Origin: Perca fluviatilis
Lineage: Eukaryota; Chordata; Actinopteri; Perciformes; Percidae
Assembly (NCBI RefSeq): GCF_010015445.1
Contig: NC_053128.1
Span: 10,081,840 to 10,145,839 of the forward strand
DNA: 64,000 nucleotides
Reading direction: 5' to 3'
A program made the position numbers and the translations under genes. Positions 35,481 to 48,620 of the stretch are shown piece by piece. The notes under the pieces were generated by a model. The model was not told where the DNA came from, did not search any database, and saw only the letters and a program-made list of their open reading frames with translations. Position 1 is the stretch's first letter. Every line of letters begins with the position of its first letter.

Positions 35481-36469
35481 GAATGTAAACGCCGTTATTT
35501 GCAGGGTACACTGTGTAATTATTGGTCATGAAACAGACAGATAACGTGGAACGCAATTATCTGGTGTTGCGATGGTGCAACAAATGAAATGTCTGAAGTA
35601 TAAAAAAACATGCAAACTACATGGTACTGTATGGAGTGCCAAATGTATGTGGACACAGCACAACGTTATTTAGTAACGCTACCATTTCCAGTCAGACTTC
35701 CTGCTCCGTTTGCAGTAACTACTCTGAGGAGGCCTCACATTCATTTCCGTGGAGCTGGTCGACAAAAAAAACCAGTTCAGCTTATTTAGCCAACAACTTG
35801 GGGAACGTCCTCTAGTTGGAGGTCAAGGAAAAATCTGTTTGCCAGGATGTACGCGGTGTTAGCCCTGTGTACAGGAGCTGGCCAGATAGGCCGTGTGTAG
35901 GCAACGAGGTGGACGGGGGGGGGGGAGAGCAGTGTAGCCCACCAGCCCTCTCTGGCACCGGACCGACCTGGCTCCTCTCTGAGCTGCGTGGGACCAGGAG
36001 AAGGAGAGCCACGTGGGATGGGAGGAGAGCTCTCTGCAGTGTTAACAAATGTGTTCACATACTGTATGCACTGAGATAATGCTTACCCTCTAGAATAACT
36101 CTGTGCTCCTTGCTGGCTGTACCACACAGGCTGATGCAAACGGAACTAAAATAACCACTTCACGGTGACACTGGCAATTTGTACTGCAGACCTAAAAAGG
36201 GAGAAATAGCGAGGCTAATTGCAGTCAGCGGAAAAATACAGTTTGACGTTGGCCTGCCCTGGTTTTCCCCATAATACTCCATTAAAAAGTGAGCCTAGAC
36301 TTTTAAAACAGGTCACCTTACTAACTCACCCTCCCTTCTCCATTTCTTCCACCTTTCTCTCTCTCCTCCTCCTCCTCCACCCTGTCTTCTTCCTCCTCCT
36401 CCTCCTCCTTCAGCCACCCACCTCTCTAGATCTGGAACAAAAGCCACCTCCGCCGCCGCCGCCACCTCC

Positions 36470-36760
36470 CCTCCCCATCTCCTGCTTTTCCATTTTATTG
36501 GTGACAGCTGCCGCGAAACAAACTCGCGGAGCGAGAGAAATGATGTGTCAGTGGAAGGTCCTTTAGCCCGCGCTGCTAATCTGTCACACACCGTTTGTTG
36601 TTTACCGTTTCCTCCTGCTCGCCGACTGGCCGGCAGTGTGCTCCGCGCAGTAATGGCGACAGATGCTGACCCGCAGAAGTGTGAATCTTGCCGATTTCTC
36701 CCTGCTGTCAACCTGTAAATTACAGCTATCGGGAGTAATTAGACCCGATAAAACCCTTCC
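36470..36760. promoter_or_regulatory. Candidate conserved noncoding element
   Basis: A balanced, CpG-containing unique block with TTTTATTGGTGACAGCTG, GCTGCTAATCTGTCACAC, TGTAAATTACAGCTATCGG and AGTAATTAGACCCGATAAA. It follows the CTC/CCT-rich stretch at 36340-36470. Texture-based call. Confidence 0.35.
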
Positions 36761-36999
36761 AAGCCTCACCCCCCTTGACACACACACAGACGCACACACA
36801 CAGCTTTGGCCTGTCAGTGACCTGAGTGTGTGCCATTTTGTGAAAGAAGGCTGCAGGCCCTGAGAAACCAAATTTTTGTATTAATGTAGATCTTTGTCTT
36901 CACAGTTAGTTAACAGTAATTTCATTTAAAATGAAATTAGGGGCTTATATACTTTGATTATATTGGCCTCTGTAAAATATCGAGCACTCTTCTCTGGGT

Positions 37000-39900
37000 G
37001 AAGGATTTGTCTCTCTTTTGGGTCAAAGTCTGACTTTGAGCTCTCTCAAGAACGATGCTGGCAGCGGCTGTGAAGTTGCAGAGGTGAGTCTGTCCACAGT
37101 GAGCTATCTCTGCCGAAGTTGCCAGTCGTCCTCTACTTATCCTCACTGAGGTTTCGCAGGGACAGCGGGGTCCTGGGCACAACCAGAGAAGTCCGTATCG
37201 AGGGCACCTCTTCTTGCCCTAGCATCCGTGTTCGGCCTGCATCCACCACGGCGGCCACCACTGCCAAGCATGCCCTTAAAAGCAGAGCCTGTGCCCCTTT
37301 AAGTAACTCCTGCCATACCAAAGGTCACACAGCCAGGTCTTGTCATCCTCTCCCTGACTCTCGGCCCTCCTCCTCCTCCTTCTGCAGCCCTCGGTGCCCA
37401 CTTCCTGACCATCGGAGCCAATCGCTTTCCACCCCTCACCTCCTCCGCCGCCAATGCAGAGCGGCAATCTGTCACCCGGGCACTAGGAGAAGCCACCCTG
37501 CCGTCCGCCTTCCGTACACTGCGGTAATGGCTTCTGGCAGCCCTAGAAAGATAAGTAACAGGCAAAAAAGGCAGGAGAGCGGGATGAAGAGTGAGGGAGG
37601 GCCGAGGGCCAGAGAGCAGAGGACCCTCTCTCACATCCAACTGCCCCCATCTCGCCGCTGTTCGACCCTCCTCTCCCCTTTTCGCCTCACCCCGCTTTGG
37701 CCCGGTCGCTTTGCACGATACTTCAGTGAATAAATGAGTCGTTTTAATCCGACTGACAAGCTGGCATTGCCCAGCCCTGCCCTCCATCTGTACTGGCGGC
37801 CAGCGCAGCAGCAGGCCCCAGGCAGCCCGATGTGCCAATCCAACACACAGCTTATCCTGGCTGTAGCTTCAGGGACAGAAGGGTTAGAGCTCTATGCGGC
37901 AGCTACCCTCTCCACCAAAAGAGCTATTTATATAAGAAAGGGATTAGCCGGCAGAGGCTTTGATGAACTGGAAAAAAAATTATGAATTTGCTCCCATCTT
38001 GATCTAGCACACTCTTGAAGTCCTAGTCTTTTTAAATGAAAACTGCAGTTTATTTTTCGGCTTTTCGCCGTGATCAAATAATTGAGTGCGAGTGTTGAAT
38101 ATCATTTTACACTCCATTCTCAAAGTACAGATGTGTTTTTCAGGGGTGAGATTTTTTTTTTCTCCCACAATTGCTCTCGCCTCTGCAACAGATGAATGTG
38201 TTCGTTCGGCTACAAACGAGAAAGTGAAAGTGAAACTAGCCTCATTTCCATCTGTCCCGATGACTGAGGGGTTAATTTTGCCCTGTCATCCTTGGCACAG
38301 CAAGAGGCCAAATGCACTATCACTCACGCCGTCCACCGTCCTGACTGAAAAAATAAAAGAAACTTGGCCACAGGAGGTGCTAAACCCTCTGCTCCATTTC
38401 CTCTCTCCACAAGCTCCTCTCGACTCCCTCACTTGTCCATGTGTCACCTCCAAGTCGTTTGGAAAGGGACCTGGTAACATTTGAGTGCCCAATTAAGCGC
38501 AGGGGCTCAGTCCGGGTCCCCCTCTGGGTTCCGTTCAGGCACGTCACTGATGAGCGGGCTGCCATCCTCCCTATGAACCACACACACACACACACACACA
38601 CGCTCCCATGTATACACACTCCTCCCACCCTCGCATTCTTTTTCATGCTTACTTCCCCCTTCTGTTCTGCATCTTTTTCTCACAAACACACTCTCTCCTC
38701 CCTGGTTAAAGATCCCCCACAGATCTGATTGCAGCTTATCTTTGGAACAGGAGGTTATGACTGTTTGATCCATGGCTGCCGAACCCTTTGCCAGTTATGC
38801 ACCGGGGCCTGTATGCTGCTTATTAATCGCAGGGGTCCTCCCACTGCGCCGCTAAGAATCCGAGGACCCGGTGTTTCGCCGCTTTTGGTGAAAGATTAAG
38901 CACGTTTTTTTCTTAAATTAGCCTGGAAAACATGCATAAATAAACATAAAAGAAAATATTCTTTATCCGCAAGGTCAACTACGCGCTCATTATCACCCAG
39001 ATTGAATAATTACTGAACTTAAGAAGTGTAGAAAAAAATAAAGCAACTCTGAGTTAGCCCAGTCAGGCCTTTTGAAGTGTTAAAGGAGTGCTTATTCCCT
39101 TAACTGGAGTGAAAGAGCATCGCTGGGTAATTTAGGTTACAGGCTCGGCGGTGACAGCTGGGCAGCATTGAAAGCCAACAAAATCGACACAAATCACTGA
39201 CTTTTTTTTTTTTTCAATAAGTAGGTTAAATATCTCAGAATGGTGTTTTTTAATGTTTTATTCAGCACCGAGGCAGGGACAGTGTTAAGGGACGGCAAGT
39301 GTTTTTGAATGCAGATGGGAGGTGGAGGGCTGGGCAGGGTTTGGCATCTCCCCGCGGTCGCCTCAGAGCACGCCGGCCCTGTTAAAAGAGCGCGGGAACG
39401 ATCCCTCGCCCCTCTCGAGCCCTCTCCATATTAAACAAGTGCTTTGTAAGTGTGCCGTCATTACTATTCATCACAAATAAATACTTAAGCACTGAGAGCT
39501 TAGCACCCCGCTGCTTTACAGTTATCCATTATTTCTGTCACCTGGTTGTCCTTTTCCTGTCTCCTCCCCTCGCTGGAGCTCTTTCCCTTTTTGTGACTGA
39601 ATGTTCCGGTGCCCTTCAACTCAGTAGTGTGCCGGGAGGGAGCTGGTGGCTGGTGCCCATGTGCCAAGCATCCCTGCTTTGTGTCCCATATTCTCTGCCC
39701 TCACCTGAGGCCTTGCCCCCAACGGGACAGCGGGGCCAGAGGCTTTATTATGCGCTATGCGCTCCCCAAGACGATGCCCTTCCACCGTTTTTTAACACTT
39801 TTCCCCTCCACACTTTTTTTTTTTTTCTTCTAATTTTTTTTTTTTCCACAAACATAACAAACACACCCACACAAAACAACCCTCCAAGTTCAAACACGCA

Positions 39901-40560
39901 CCACGTCCACTCCTGCCCCAGACGTGGGGGCCAAAAGTCCACTGCACCCTGTCCTCTACGGCGCTTTTTTTTTGGAAGGTGATCCGATCCTTTTTTCTCC
40001 TCTGCCACTGCGCTTGGCGGGCTGGCTGGCTCTGGTGCAACGCGGCGTGCGTTGGCGTGGATCGAGGCTGGGCTAGTGTGCTCAGAAGCTGATGAATTGC
40101 AGGCGAGATGCGGGGCGGCAGCCGGCGAGGAGCTCCGGCGAGCGGCCGTCATGCACTATCACCGTCTGCTTGTGTGATGGGGGAAATCGGAGAGACAGCG
40201 CTGACAACTTAATTTAACACTAGATCTGGAGGAAGCCAGAGTGCCACTGCGCCCTGGATAATTGATAACTCTGCCACTCCACCGCAGCTCGCCTCACCTC
40301 GCGCCCACAACGCCCTCAGCTCATCATCTACCCAAATCAGTGGTGGACACATTACTGTACAGATTTTAAAGCTTGTCAGGTTGTTTTGCACTGTAGAAAT
40401 GCGTTTTCACACCAGAAGCAATGGTGGGAAAAGTGAAAAATATGTACAAGACTTAATGGTGTCTTCTTTAATACCGGTGCCAATACAGCACTTTAGTTTC
40501 AGTACTAATATTATAACAATACTTTATTCAAAACCTTCCTTGGTTTGAAGAATATGAATA
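37000..40560. other. Gene desert, low-repeat blocks
   Basis: Unique DNA with GC-rich, CpG-bearing segments at 37120-37900, 39310-39420 and 39990-40200. There are TCC-rich strings, a short (CA)n at 38580-38600, and T-runs at 39199-39214 and 39817-39845. Long open frames (for example 37119-37733) are Arg/Ser/Pro-rich on one strand and Gly/Glu-rich on the other, as expected from composition. Confidence 0.5.
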
Positions 40561-40584
40561 CTTTTTCTACAAACCGCCCCTCCA

Positions 40585-40949
40585 TAGAGCTGGGCAATAT
40601 ATTGATATTATATCGATATCGTGATATGAGACTAGATATCGTCTTAGATTTTGGATATTGTAATATCGTAATATGGCATAAGTGTCTTTTCCTGGTTCTA
40701 AAGGCTGCATTACAGTAAAGTGATGTCATTTTCTGAACTTACCAGACTGTTGTAACTGTTCTATTATTTGCCTTTACCCGCTTAGTCATTATGTCCACAT
40801 CACTGATGGTTATTCATCTAAAATCTCATTGTGTAAATATTTTGTGAAAGCACCAATAGTCGGCTCTACAGTATCGTTGTGGTATCGATATCGAGGTATT
40901 TGGTCAAACATATCGTGATATTTGATTTTCTCCATATCGTCCAGCCCTA
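40585..40949. mobile_element. hAT-like MITE, ATCGATAT-rich family, copy 2
   Basis: The ends TAGAGCTGGGCAATATAT and, inverted, TAGGGCTGGACGATATGG are TIRs. The flanks CCCCTCCA and CCCCTCTA are an 8-bp target duplication with one change. It is a complete copy in the same orientation as copy 1 at 26674. Confidence 0.85.
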
Positions 40950-41269
40950 CCCCTCTATTTAACAAAGTAACACAGAAACCAGTAAAATACAGGCTAAAAT
41001 AATGATTTTTTTTTTATCAAGATATAGCAAAGAATAAGTAATTAAGGCTAAGAACTATTGCTTGATAGTTTGTGATACGTGGGGCTACAGACACCAGTCC
41101 TTAAAGTACTGAGTCAATACCCAGCCCTAAATTCCAGGCTTTTTTGGCTTTATGCTGCGTTATCCCTTTCGTGCCGATTGCCTTCAGATAGCAGACACAG
41201 TCTCTCCCTCGTCCTGACTACGATGCAGCGCTGCGGGGGCAGCACGCTGCCTGGATCTCCTTCACAGGC

Positions 41270-41520
41270 TGTTGGAGGCTGCCGAGCAGGAGCCCGGTTG
41301 ACTGGTAATGCCTATTAATTACTAATACAAACTGCTAATTAGCAGACCAAACACTGGCATCTGTACAGTTTGTTTTCCCTGCAGCGATGATCTTGAGTTC
41401 TAACACAAAGAGGCAGTAAACCTGAGCTGCCCGACGCGCATCACAATCAAAAGGGGACTTGCTGCTAAGCATACTTAATGCCAGGATCATGCGCCACACA
41501 GGCCAAATAAAGGGCAAATC
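41270..41520. promoter_or_regulatory. Candidate conserved noncoding element
   Basis: Clustered TAATTA-type cores: CCTATTAATTACTAATAC and CTGCTAATTAGCAGACC, the latter a short palindrome. They sit in repeat-free DNA between two hAT-like copies. Texture-based call. Confidence 0.35.
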
Positions 41521-41570
41521 CAAATTTTCAAAAGGATAGATGATCTGTTGTAAGATCACCAAAGGACAGA

Positions 41571-41965
41571 GGTGGGAAGTCACTTTTAATTAAGCACTGC
41601 TTATGTACTTTACACGCTTTTGTACCTCAGTATATTTCAGAAGGAAATATTGTATTGCATTATCTGACTGCTGTAGTCAAGCTAGAGTTGCAGATTCAAA
41701 TTTTACAATTAATGTAAGATAATCTGAACTATGCTGTTGTCAGAGAGAAAAAACTTTGTTTTAAAAATGTTAACGTTTGATTTTTGGTTTTCAATCCCAG
41801 TGCTTTTGTTTAACATGGTCTAAAAGGGTTAGAAACACAAAGAGGTTAGAGAATATTCTAAATCGGAACACTTTAAATGTAGTACTTTTATTTGTAACAG
41901 TACTTTGGTATAGCTGCTGTACTTTCACTTTCTTTAAGGATTTGAATTCTCTCCCCTCACTGGTA
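41571..41965. mobile_element. Diverged hAT-like element (AGAGGTGGGAAGT end)
   Basis: The left end AGAGGTGGGAAGTCAC and the right part TTAAGGATTTGAATTCTCTC then CCCTCACTG resemble a widespread teleost hAT family rich in GTACTTTTA. Related scraps lie at about 9360-9440, 11040-11140 and 15365-15395. Strongly eroded. Confidence 0.45.
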
Positions 41966-41999
41966 AAGAATAGGGCTGCCTATTCATAAATAGTATTAA

Positions 42000-44200
42000 A
42001 ATCTGTCAAGCACCCACTGTTGGCGTCATATGTCTGGCCAGACATGTGATCATGTTCACTTATTCTTTTAACAGATAGTTCCTGATTTAATTCAACATTT
42101 GGCCATTTTTTATTCAGTGAAAGTCTGCCTGCTTGTATTTGGACAACATTTAACATTTCAGAATTTCTTTTGTTAAATCAAAAATAGATAAATAAAAATT
42201 ATACCAAAACTCAGGCATTGCATTGGTAACCTTAACAAAACATCTACTATACTATATACAATACTCAGCCCTCGTACCCTAGTAAGGATGCTGACGTTAC
42301 CGTGAGATGCGTTGTTTTATAAATTATTATTAAACACTTGGGCCCAAGGCCCCACCCAGCTCCTCCCAGCCAAGACAAGATGCCACCCCACTCTGCCACC
42401 CTACGCTTTTCACACACACAAAAAATAAATGAGCAATCGGCCACAAAGTGTCAGCCAGCCTTAATCCCCTTTTTAATTTCTTTGTGGGGCCTGCGCCAGG
42501 GCTCTGGCTGCAGCGTGAAGCTGGCCTCTGATGGCAGGATGGCCGCGGTGACAGGCAGGCAGGCCTGGGGGTGTTTACTGGGATCCAAGCAAAGAAAATA
42601 CAATAACCACACACTGCCACCACTGTTTGCCTTACACTTGAGCGGGATTTAGGTTTCCCCAGCACTCTGTCACAAGTATGTGTGTGCGCACACACACTCG
42701 CACTATTGTCATGCCACCAGATTGTACTATGGACATATGCATGCTCCTTTTCTCTCTGCTTCCCTCATGAGGGTGCGCACGCACACACACACACACACAC
42801 ACCTACATGCATATATTAAGCATGTGCTGGAGCACTCAAGCACACCCCTGGTAATACTACTCTAGATGAGGCTATTTATATCTTAATTTATACGGGTTGG
42901 TCTCAGCGTAGGGGTCTTTGCCACACAGCTGCCCAATCCCCGGCAATCCCACAATGCCAAGAGTATTATCTCCTTTTGAACAGCAATTTATTTTCTTCCC
43001 TCCTCACCGTTGTTGAAAAGTAAAGGTCCCGTCATTAAAATGTATGCTTTCTCAATGCAGCCGAACTGAAAAAGGTCAGCCGGCGAACTGCATTCCCTCT
43101 CTGTTCACGTAATGAAAGGCGCAAAGCAAGAAGGAGTTGGAGGCTGAGGAGACGGTGCACGTCTTTGTAACACGTTTGCCCGAGAGGTGGGTTCAGTGGA
43201 ACAAAATGGAGAAGGTTAACGTTATTCTGGCAGATGAAGGCATTTTTCTTGACATTTACACACAGCGGGGATTTTCTCCCTGGGAGCACCCTCATAACAC
43301 TCAACTACGCAACATATGAGCAGTGGCATATGTGTTAAGCGTACAAAATATTCAAAGTGCCTTTTTGTTTCCAGGAAGCACATACTCTTGAGGAAGCGAT
43401 ACACACTTTTAATGATATAATCTGCTCAATTTGCACCTTAAAGAGATGTGTGTGGGAAATGGTTAACATAGGGGGCTTACATTTTTTTTGAGCTTAATCA
43501 GTTGGTTGGTTTTAGAATTTCACAGATTTGGTCTTGGTGTGTTTGTGTACTACTGTGTATGTTGGCCATTACGCAATAAGAAAGTGTCGAGCAGACCGGT
43601 GTCGCCATTACAGCGTTTGTCCACCAGAGAGCTCTGACAAGTTCACTTTTCAGCTGTTAAATGTACCGCTCAGTATCTGTTGGTCATGATAACCAATTAT
43701 GAGCAAATAACAGAATGATAAGAAATCCTTATTGTTTTTGTTTTGCGTTTATTATTTCTGTCAAAATTGGACGGAAATGACGTTCGAATATTCCTTCTAA
43801 AAAAACGCATGGGTTCAAATATATTCAAATATCTATTTTTTCGTGCATTATGTCCATGAGAGGACAAGCCAATATCATGGGAGGCATAGGCTAACTGCTT
43901 GTATAGTTATATTTATTTCAACACAAATCGACATACAAAATAACATTAACATTACAAAATAACATTACAAAATAAACTGATAAAATAATGCCCTATATAA
44001 TGTCAAACTTAATTTGAACACCATTGAGCTCTCTCCCTCTCTCTGGAGCGTGCAGGAGGCAGGACATGACATAGATTACACCGCCAGCACATATACGGCT
44101 TGGAATTCCGTCATAACTAACCCAAGTCTCTTGGAAAAAATGGATCTGTCTTTAGGTTTGTGAAAGACAAAGGTGTCCTTTCTGTAAGCTCCCGTCACCA
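42000..44200. other. Gene desert
   Basis: Unique DNA with (CA)n at 42781-42801. Balanced low-repeat parts at 42340-42560 and 42880-43300 could be regulatory. No coding similarity was found. Confidence 0.5.
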
Positions 44201-44211
44201 ACAGTATACTG

Positions 44212-45037
44212 AAACAATTAGTTGATTAGTCGGCAACAATTTTGGTTACTTTTCCCTTTTTTCCCAGAAAACTACGTGTTCTGGCTTCTCAGTTGTGAGA
44301 ATTTGCTGCTTAATAATAATATAAGCTATTTTAAGATGTCACCTTGCTTTTAGGAACGTATGATGAGCATTATTCACCTGGGCTGTGTATTGGCAAGAAT
44401 CTGTCAATACGATACGTATCATGATACATGGGTCACGATTCAATATATTGCAATATATTTCAATACTGTGCGTAAGGCGATATATTGGGATTTTTTTTTT
44501 TACAGTATAATTTTAGAAAAACTAATATTTAAAAAATGACATGAGGTTCATAAAAGTTTACTTAAGGTAAACAATTCAGTACACAGAAAATCAAACTGCC
44601 AGTTTGGGATTGTGGTTCCCAGGTTCTTAGTGAGCTAATGTTGATATGCTAAAGTAGGCCAAAGTTCAGCCATAGCTACATTGTTAGCTTCTAGCAAAAA
44701 GTCAGGCACTGTTAGGCACTGCTAGGCAGGGACACTAGTGGTGCGTCTCAGCATAGCCATCTAGCAGTAGGGGGTTTAATCACAACGTAAATGTGAACCA
44801 CTGTCCTACATGAATATTTTTTAATGTAAAACATTTTTTAATAAAAAAAAATCAATATTGCCTTTTTGAAAATCGATACAGTATTGCAAAAGAAAATATC
44901 GCGATACTTAAGTGTATGGATTTTTTTTCTTACAGCCCTATTATTCACTATTGTATAGACCAAATGATGAAATGATGCATTGAGAAAAATAATCAGCAGA
45001 TCCATCTTTAATTAAAATAATTGTAAGTTGCAGCTCT
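44212..45037. mobile_element. hAT-like MITE split by a later insertion
   Basis: The left part has ACAATTAGTTGATTAGTCGG and the right part ends AATTGTAAGTTGCAGCTCT, the family seen at 11848-12161. The two halves are separated by the element at 44378-44940, giving a relative order of insertion. Confidence 0.65.
44378..44940. mobile_element. hAT-like MITE nested in an older hAT-like copy
   Basis: The left end CTGGGCTGTGTATTGGC and the inverted right end TAGGGCTGTAAGAAAAA are weak TIRs. An exact duplication TTATTCAC lies at 44370-44377 and 44941-44948. ACGATACGTATCATGATAC and AATATCGCGATACTT are subterminal repeats. Confidence 0.85.
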
Positions 45038-45039
45038 GA

Positions 45040-45657
45040 AGTCATTTATCGAGGATTTGCTGCTTTTTCTTTGTTTCATATCATTTGGGGTTTTGTCGGT
45101 TAAAAATATTTAAATACGTCACATTTGGCTCTGGGTACTTGTGATGGGCATTTTATAGATTAACAAATTTTATACATTAAATAATTAACCAATGAATAAA
45201 AAATTAAAAAAAACACACATACACACACAAATCTACAGATAATGAAAATAATCATCCGATATGTTTGCTTATAAATGAAAGCCCCTCTAAGTGGAAAAGA
45301 GAATATTCAAAGTGCCTCAGCTTTCTGTCTGTAAGGGTTATTTCTAAGCGCCAGTCCTCACAGCAAAGGTCTTTATGGCAACATAAAGGGGTTAGCCTAG
45401 ATTTTCAGTCCAGTCTCATTTAAGGCTAATTCCTGCGTGGCTCTGGATGTTTGATCCCATTGCCCATCTGAAGTAATTAAAGGGTTATTAGTAAACAGAT
45501 ATTCACGCTCGCTCACTCTTGCCAACTGTTTCATGCCATCTGCTGCCGGCGCACGTGCTTTGACATTGGAAATATGCTGCTGAACCGACACGGGTATTTC
45601 AACGCATAGGGAATGAACCGAGCTTTCATCAAGTCTAAACACAGTCAAACAGTGTCA

Positions 45658-45660
<3 letters not shown>
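45040..45660. other. Gene desert
   Basis: Unique DNA. 45290-45640 is repeat-free with mixed GC and may be regulatory. No gene is seen. Confidence 0.5.
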
Positions 45661-45729
<69 letters not shown>

Positions 45730-45738
45730 TGCGCGTGT
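45661..45738. repeat. (GT)30 plus GCGCGCATGCGTGCGCGT alternating tract
   Basis: An uninterrupted GT array at 45661-45719 runs directly into an alternating purine-pyrimidine GC-rich tract at 45720-45738. Confidence 0.95.
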
Positions 45739-46120
45739 CAGAGAATAAAATAGAAGGGAAATTATTATAATCCCGTTTGTGCTATTTTAAACCTGCTTGT
45801 TAATTTCAATCCCTTTTTAACTGGCTCTGCTTTTGATAGCAGCCGACCACTATTCTTATATTTCATCTCCACACAGCCCCCCTCTCCTTCCTCTCCTTCC
45901 TCTCCTTCCTCTTCTTCTTCTTCTTCTTCTTCTTCCCTCCCTGTCTCTCTCTTCTCTGGCTCCCGCTCTGCCCTCCTGTCTGTTTTTATCCTTTTTTTAT
46001 TTTCAGTAATATAGAAGGGATTAACCCTGCTGGCCCCTCGGTGGTTACTGTTTCATTTTATTCTTATTAAAATCTTAAGAACCTGCTTTATTATTCCTGT
46101 TTGATACTACCTCAATAATC

Positions 46121-46122
<2 letters not shown>

Positions 46123-46202
<80 letters not shown>

Positions 46203-46263
46203 TGCAGCCACAGACCCCATAGGTGTTCTGTGTGATGAGCGGTGTGTGTGTGTGTGTGTGTGT
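46123..46263. repeat. Two (GT)n arrays
   Basis: (GT)n at 46123-46199 and 46242-46263 are separated by 42 bp of unique sequence. Confidence 0.95.
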
Positions 46264-46719
46264 GCTCGGGCTGGCAGGAAGTCACTGGACACACACGTTA
46301 CACACATCGTCTTTATCATGTGCATCCTATAGACGCACAAAAGGAATCTCATGGTGGCTCTGAAATCCAGGAGTTTATCTTTTTAAACAAAACGGCCTTC
46401 ATTACGTCGACAGAAGAAGTGTCATATGAAAACACGTTGTACATGTCAACTCATTGTCTCGTGTGTTTTTCTTTTTTTCTGTAATTTGCCTCTACTTCTG
46501 ACAAACACTCTTTCTTTTTTTTTTTTCTTCTTTCTTTTACTTTCTTTCTCTCCCCCCCCGTCCGTGACGGCTATTACCGCTGATGGCTTTCCAGTGTTTG
46601 CTGTGATCTTTTCTTACAGCGAGCTGCATTGATTTTTTTTGTGAAAACCTCTGATAAGTCTCAGACAGGAACTAGACAGGAGTGTTGTCACAGCAAAGCT
46701 CCCCCCCCCCCCGGATCAC

Positions 46720-47480
46720 GCCGTGATTTCTCCTGCAGTCTCGCTGACCCGGGGAGGTTTATTTAGAGACGCCGCGCGCAGTGGCACAGCAATGTCTCGT
46801 CTGTTAACGCCTGCTGCTAAATATTTCAATTCCACCTCCACTGAACATCGGCTGAAAGAGGGGAGTGTATCGATCAATTCAGTTAGAATTTTCATGGATT
46901 TCTTGCATTGAGTTGTAATCTTTAATTTGAACTGCACGAGTCAAGAAAAAGAAAGCCCCCTTGCAGTAGCTTGCTCAGTTTGCCATATATGAGCTGGCAA
47001 ATTGCGGGGGATGGATAGAAATTAAGGTTTGCTTTCATCCTTACGAGAGGAATAGCTAATGTGACGTTAACCTAATCATTTAGTATGCCTTTTTGGAGAG
47101 CATCTGTCCAGCAGCTGTAAGCTTTTCAACCTGGAGACCGATCATCTCTTCATTAAAAGTGTGATACTGTTCAAGTGTCTCCACAGGCAGCCAGGAGCAC
47201 GCAGGATTACACCTATCGACTCCGGGAAAGGTCAACATTATTTGATTTTTCTCAAGGGGTTACTATTTATACGTATTTATCGACGTGCCGTTTTCTCATA
47301 ACGCACTTAAGGGGCGCGGGAAAAAACGGCGCGTTCATTTTCCCTTTTTCTTTGTCCTCCCGTTTTGAGAGTCGTCTGCAGCACTGCGTGCGTTCTAATT
47401 TTCTCATTTACCGTGCATTACATTCAGATGAGAGGAGGATTGTTGGGGACAGAGCTGAGCCCGCTGTGCGAGATGAATCA
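46720..47480. promoter_or_regulatory. Candidate conserved noncoding block
   Basis: Some 760 bp of unique, even-composition DNA with CpGs (GACGCCGCGCGCAG, GGGGCGCGGGAAAAAACGGC), AAATATTTCAATTCC and TCGATCAATTCAGTTAG. There are no repeats. Open frames in it lack protein similarity. Texture-based call. Confidence 0.3.
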
Positions 47481-48119
47481 GGAATTGAACCAAAGTGTTT
47501 CATTAAGAGCTGTTGGCTGGCTGCTAAAACAACACGGAGGTGTAATCCCCCCCCCATTCACTCTCTCCTTCCTCCTTCTTTTTTTGGTAGTCTTTCTATC
47601 CTTTTTCCATAAGTCTCTTTAACTCATATCCTCAGCCCCTCACCTGTGACTTCTTCCTCACTTCTTGCTTTCGCTTTCCATTCCCCTTCCTTCCACCCTT
47701 CCCTCTCTTTTTCCACGGCCTGTGAGAGGACCTCCTCCTTGCAAACAGAGACATAACCAAATCCCCCACCCACCACCCACCCCTTTGCCTGTGCACCCGG
47801 GTCACGCCGTTAAAATGACTCTTTTTATTACAGTTCATAAACAGCGACTCCCCCGGCGAGCCCGGGAAAATTTCCCATAAACTTTGTTCAAACAGACGTT
47901 AGCCTCCCTGGTCCTCAGCCGCCTCTCTCCACGCGTGAAAATAGCTCCGCTCAATCACAGGCAGAGAAAACACGCCTCAAAACAGTGCAAATAGCAAGGC
48001 AGTCACTGATATATCAAGTCATTATTGACCAGAACACCGGGGGAATAGATCTCATATAAAAACAATAACTTACTCTTTGCCTTATCCTTTTTTTTTTCCT
48101 CCCCTCTACCCTCCCCTCT

Positions 48120-48620
48120 CTTAGCGGAGGCGGTAATGTAAGGCGATGCACTGGCAGTAAACTTTGTGGCTTAAAATTAATAGCTTGGAGGGGAGCTCAG
48201 GTGAGCGCTCCAAAGTGATAAAAAGCAGCCAAAATAAAAAAATAAATAAAAAAGCAGCAGTTGATTTAACTGTGTGTGCATGCGTATGATGCTGGAATCT
48301 GTACAATGGTTCTTTTGCGGCTTTCTCTCGCTCCGTCATCCTCTCCGTCTCGTTTAGCGGAGCTGTCAGAGCCGTTTTTCTCAGCGTGGAGGGCTCGCAG
48401 CGCTCCCTTGTTGGTAATCGCGGTCGAGGCTCGCCGTAATGGAGATGAGCAGCAGGAAAGCAGAAACAGTGTGCTGTTGTTTCTTGTTGGCTTTTTTTTT
48501 TCAGGGTAGAGCTTTATTTGATTGGAGCTCAAAATGTGAAAATAAAGGGCAAAGGTCACTTCCTTCTCACTTTTCTCAGGCCGTGCTTAAATAAACAGGA
48601 TTGGTCATTGGTTTTCATTG
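48120..48620. promoter_or_regulatory. Candidate conserved noncoding block
   Basis: A unique block with AAAATTAATAGCTTGGAGG, GGCTTTCTCTCGCTCC and TTTATTTGATTGGAGCTC. A poly-T and a short A-rich run are the only simple sequences. Texture-based call. Confidence 0.3.

Noticed and set aside
37119..37838. 204-aa plus frame and 179-aa minus frame
   Set aside because: Both are open because of GC- and TCC-rich composition; neither resembles a known protein and no splice context supports them.
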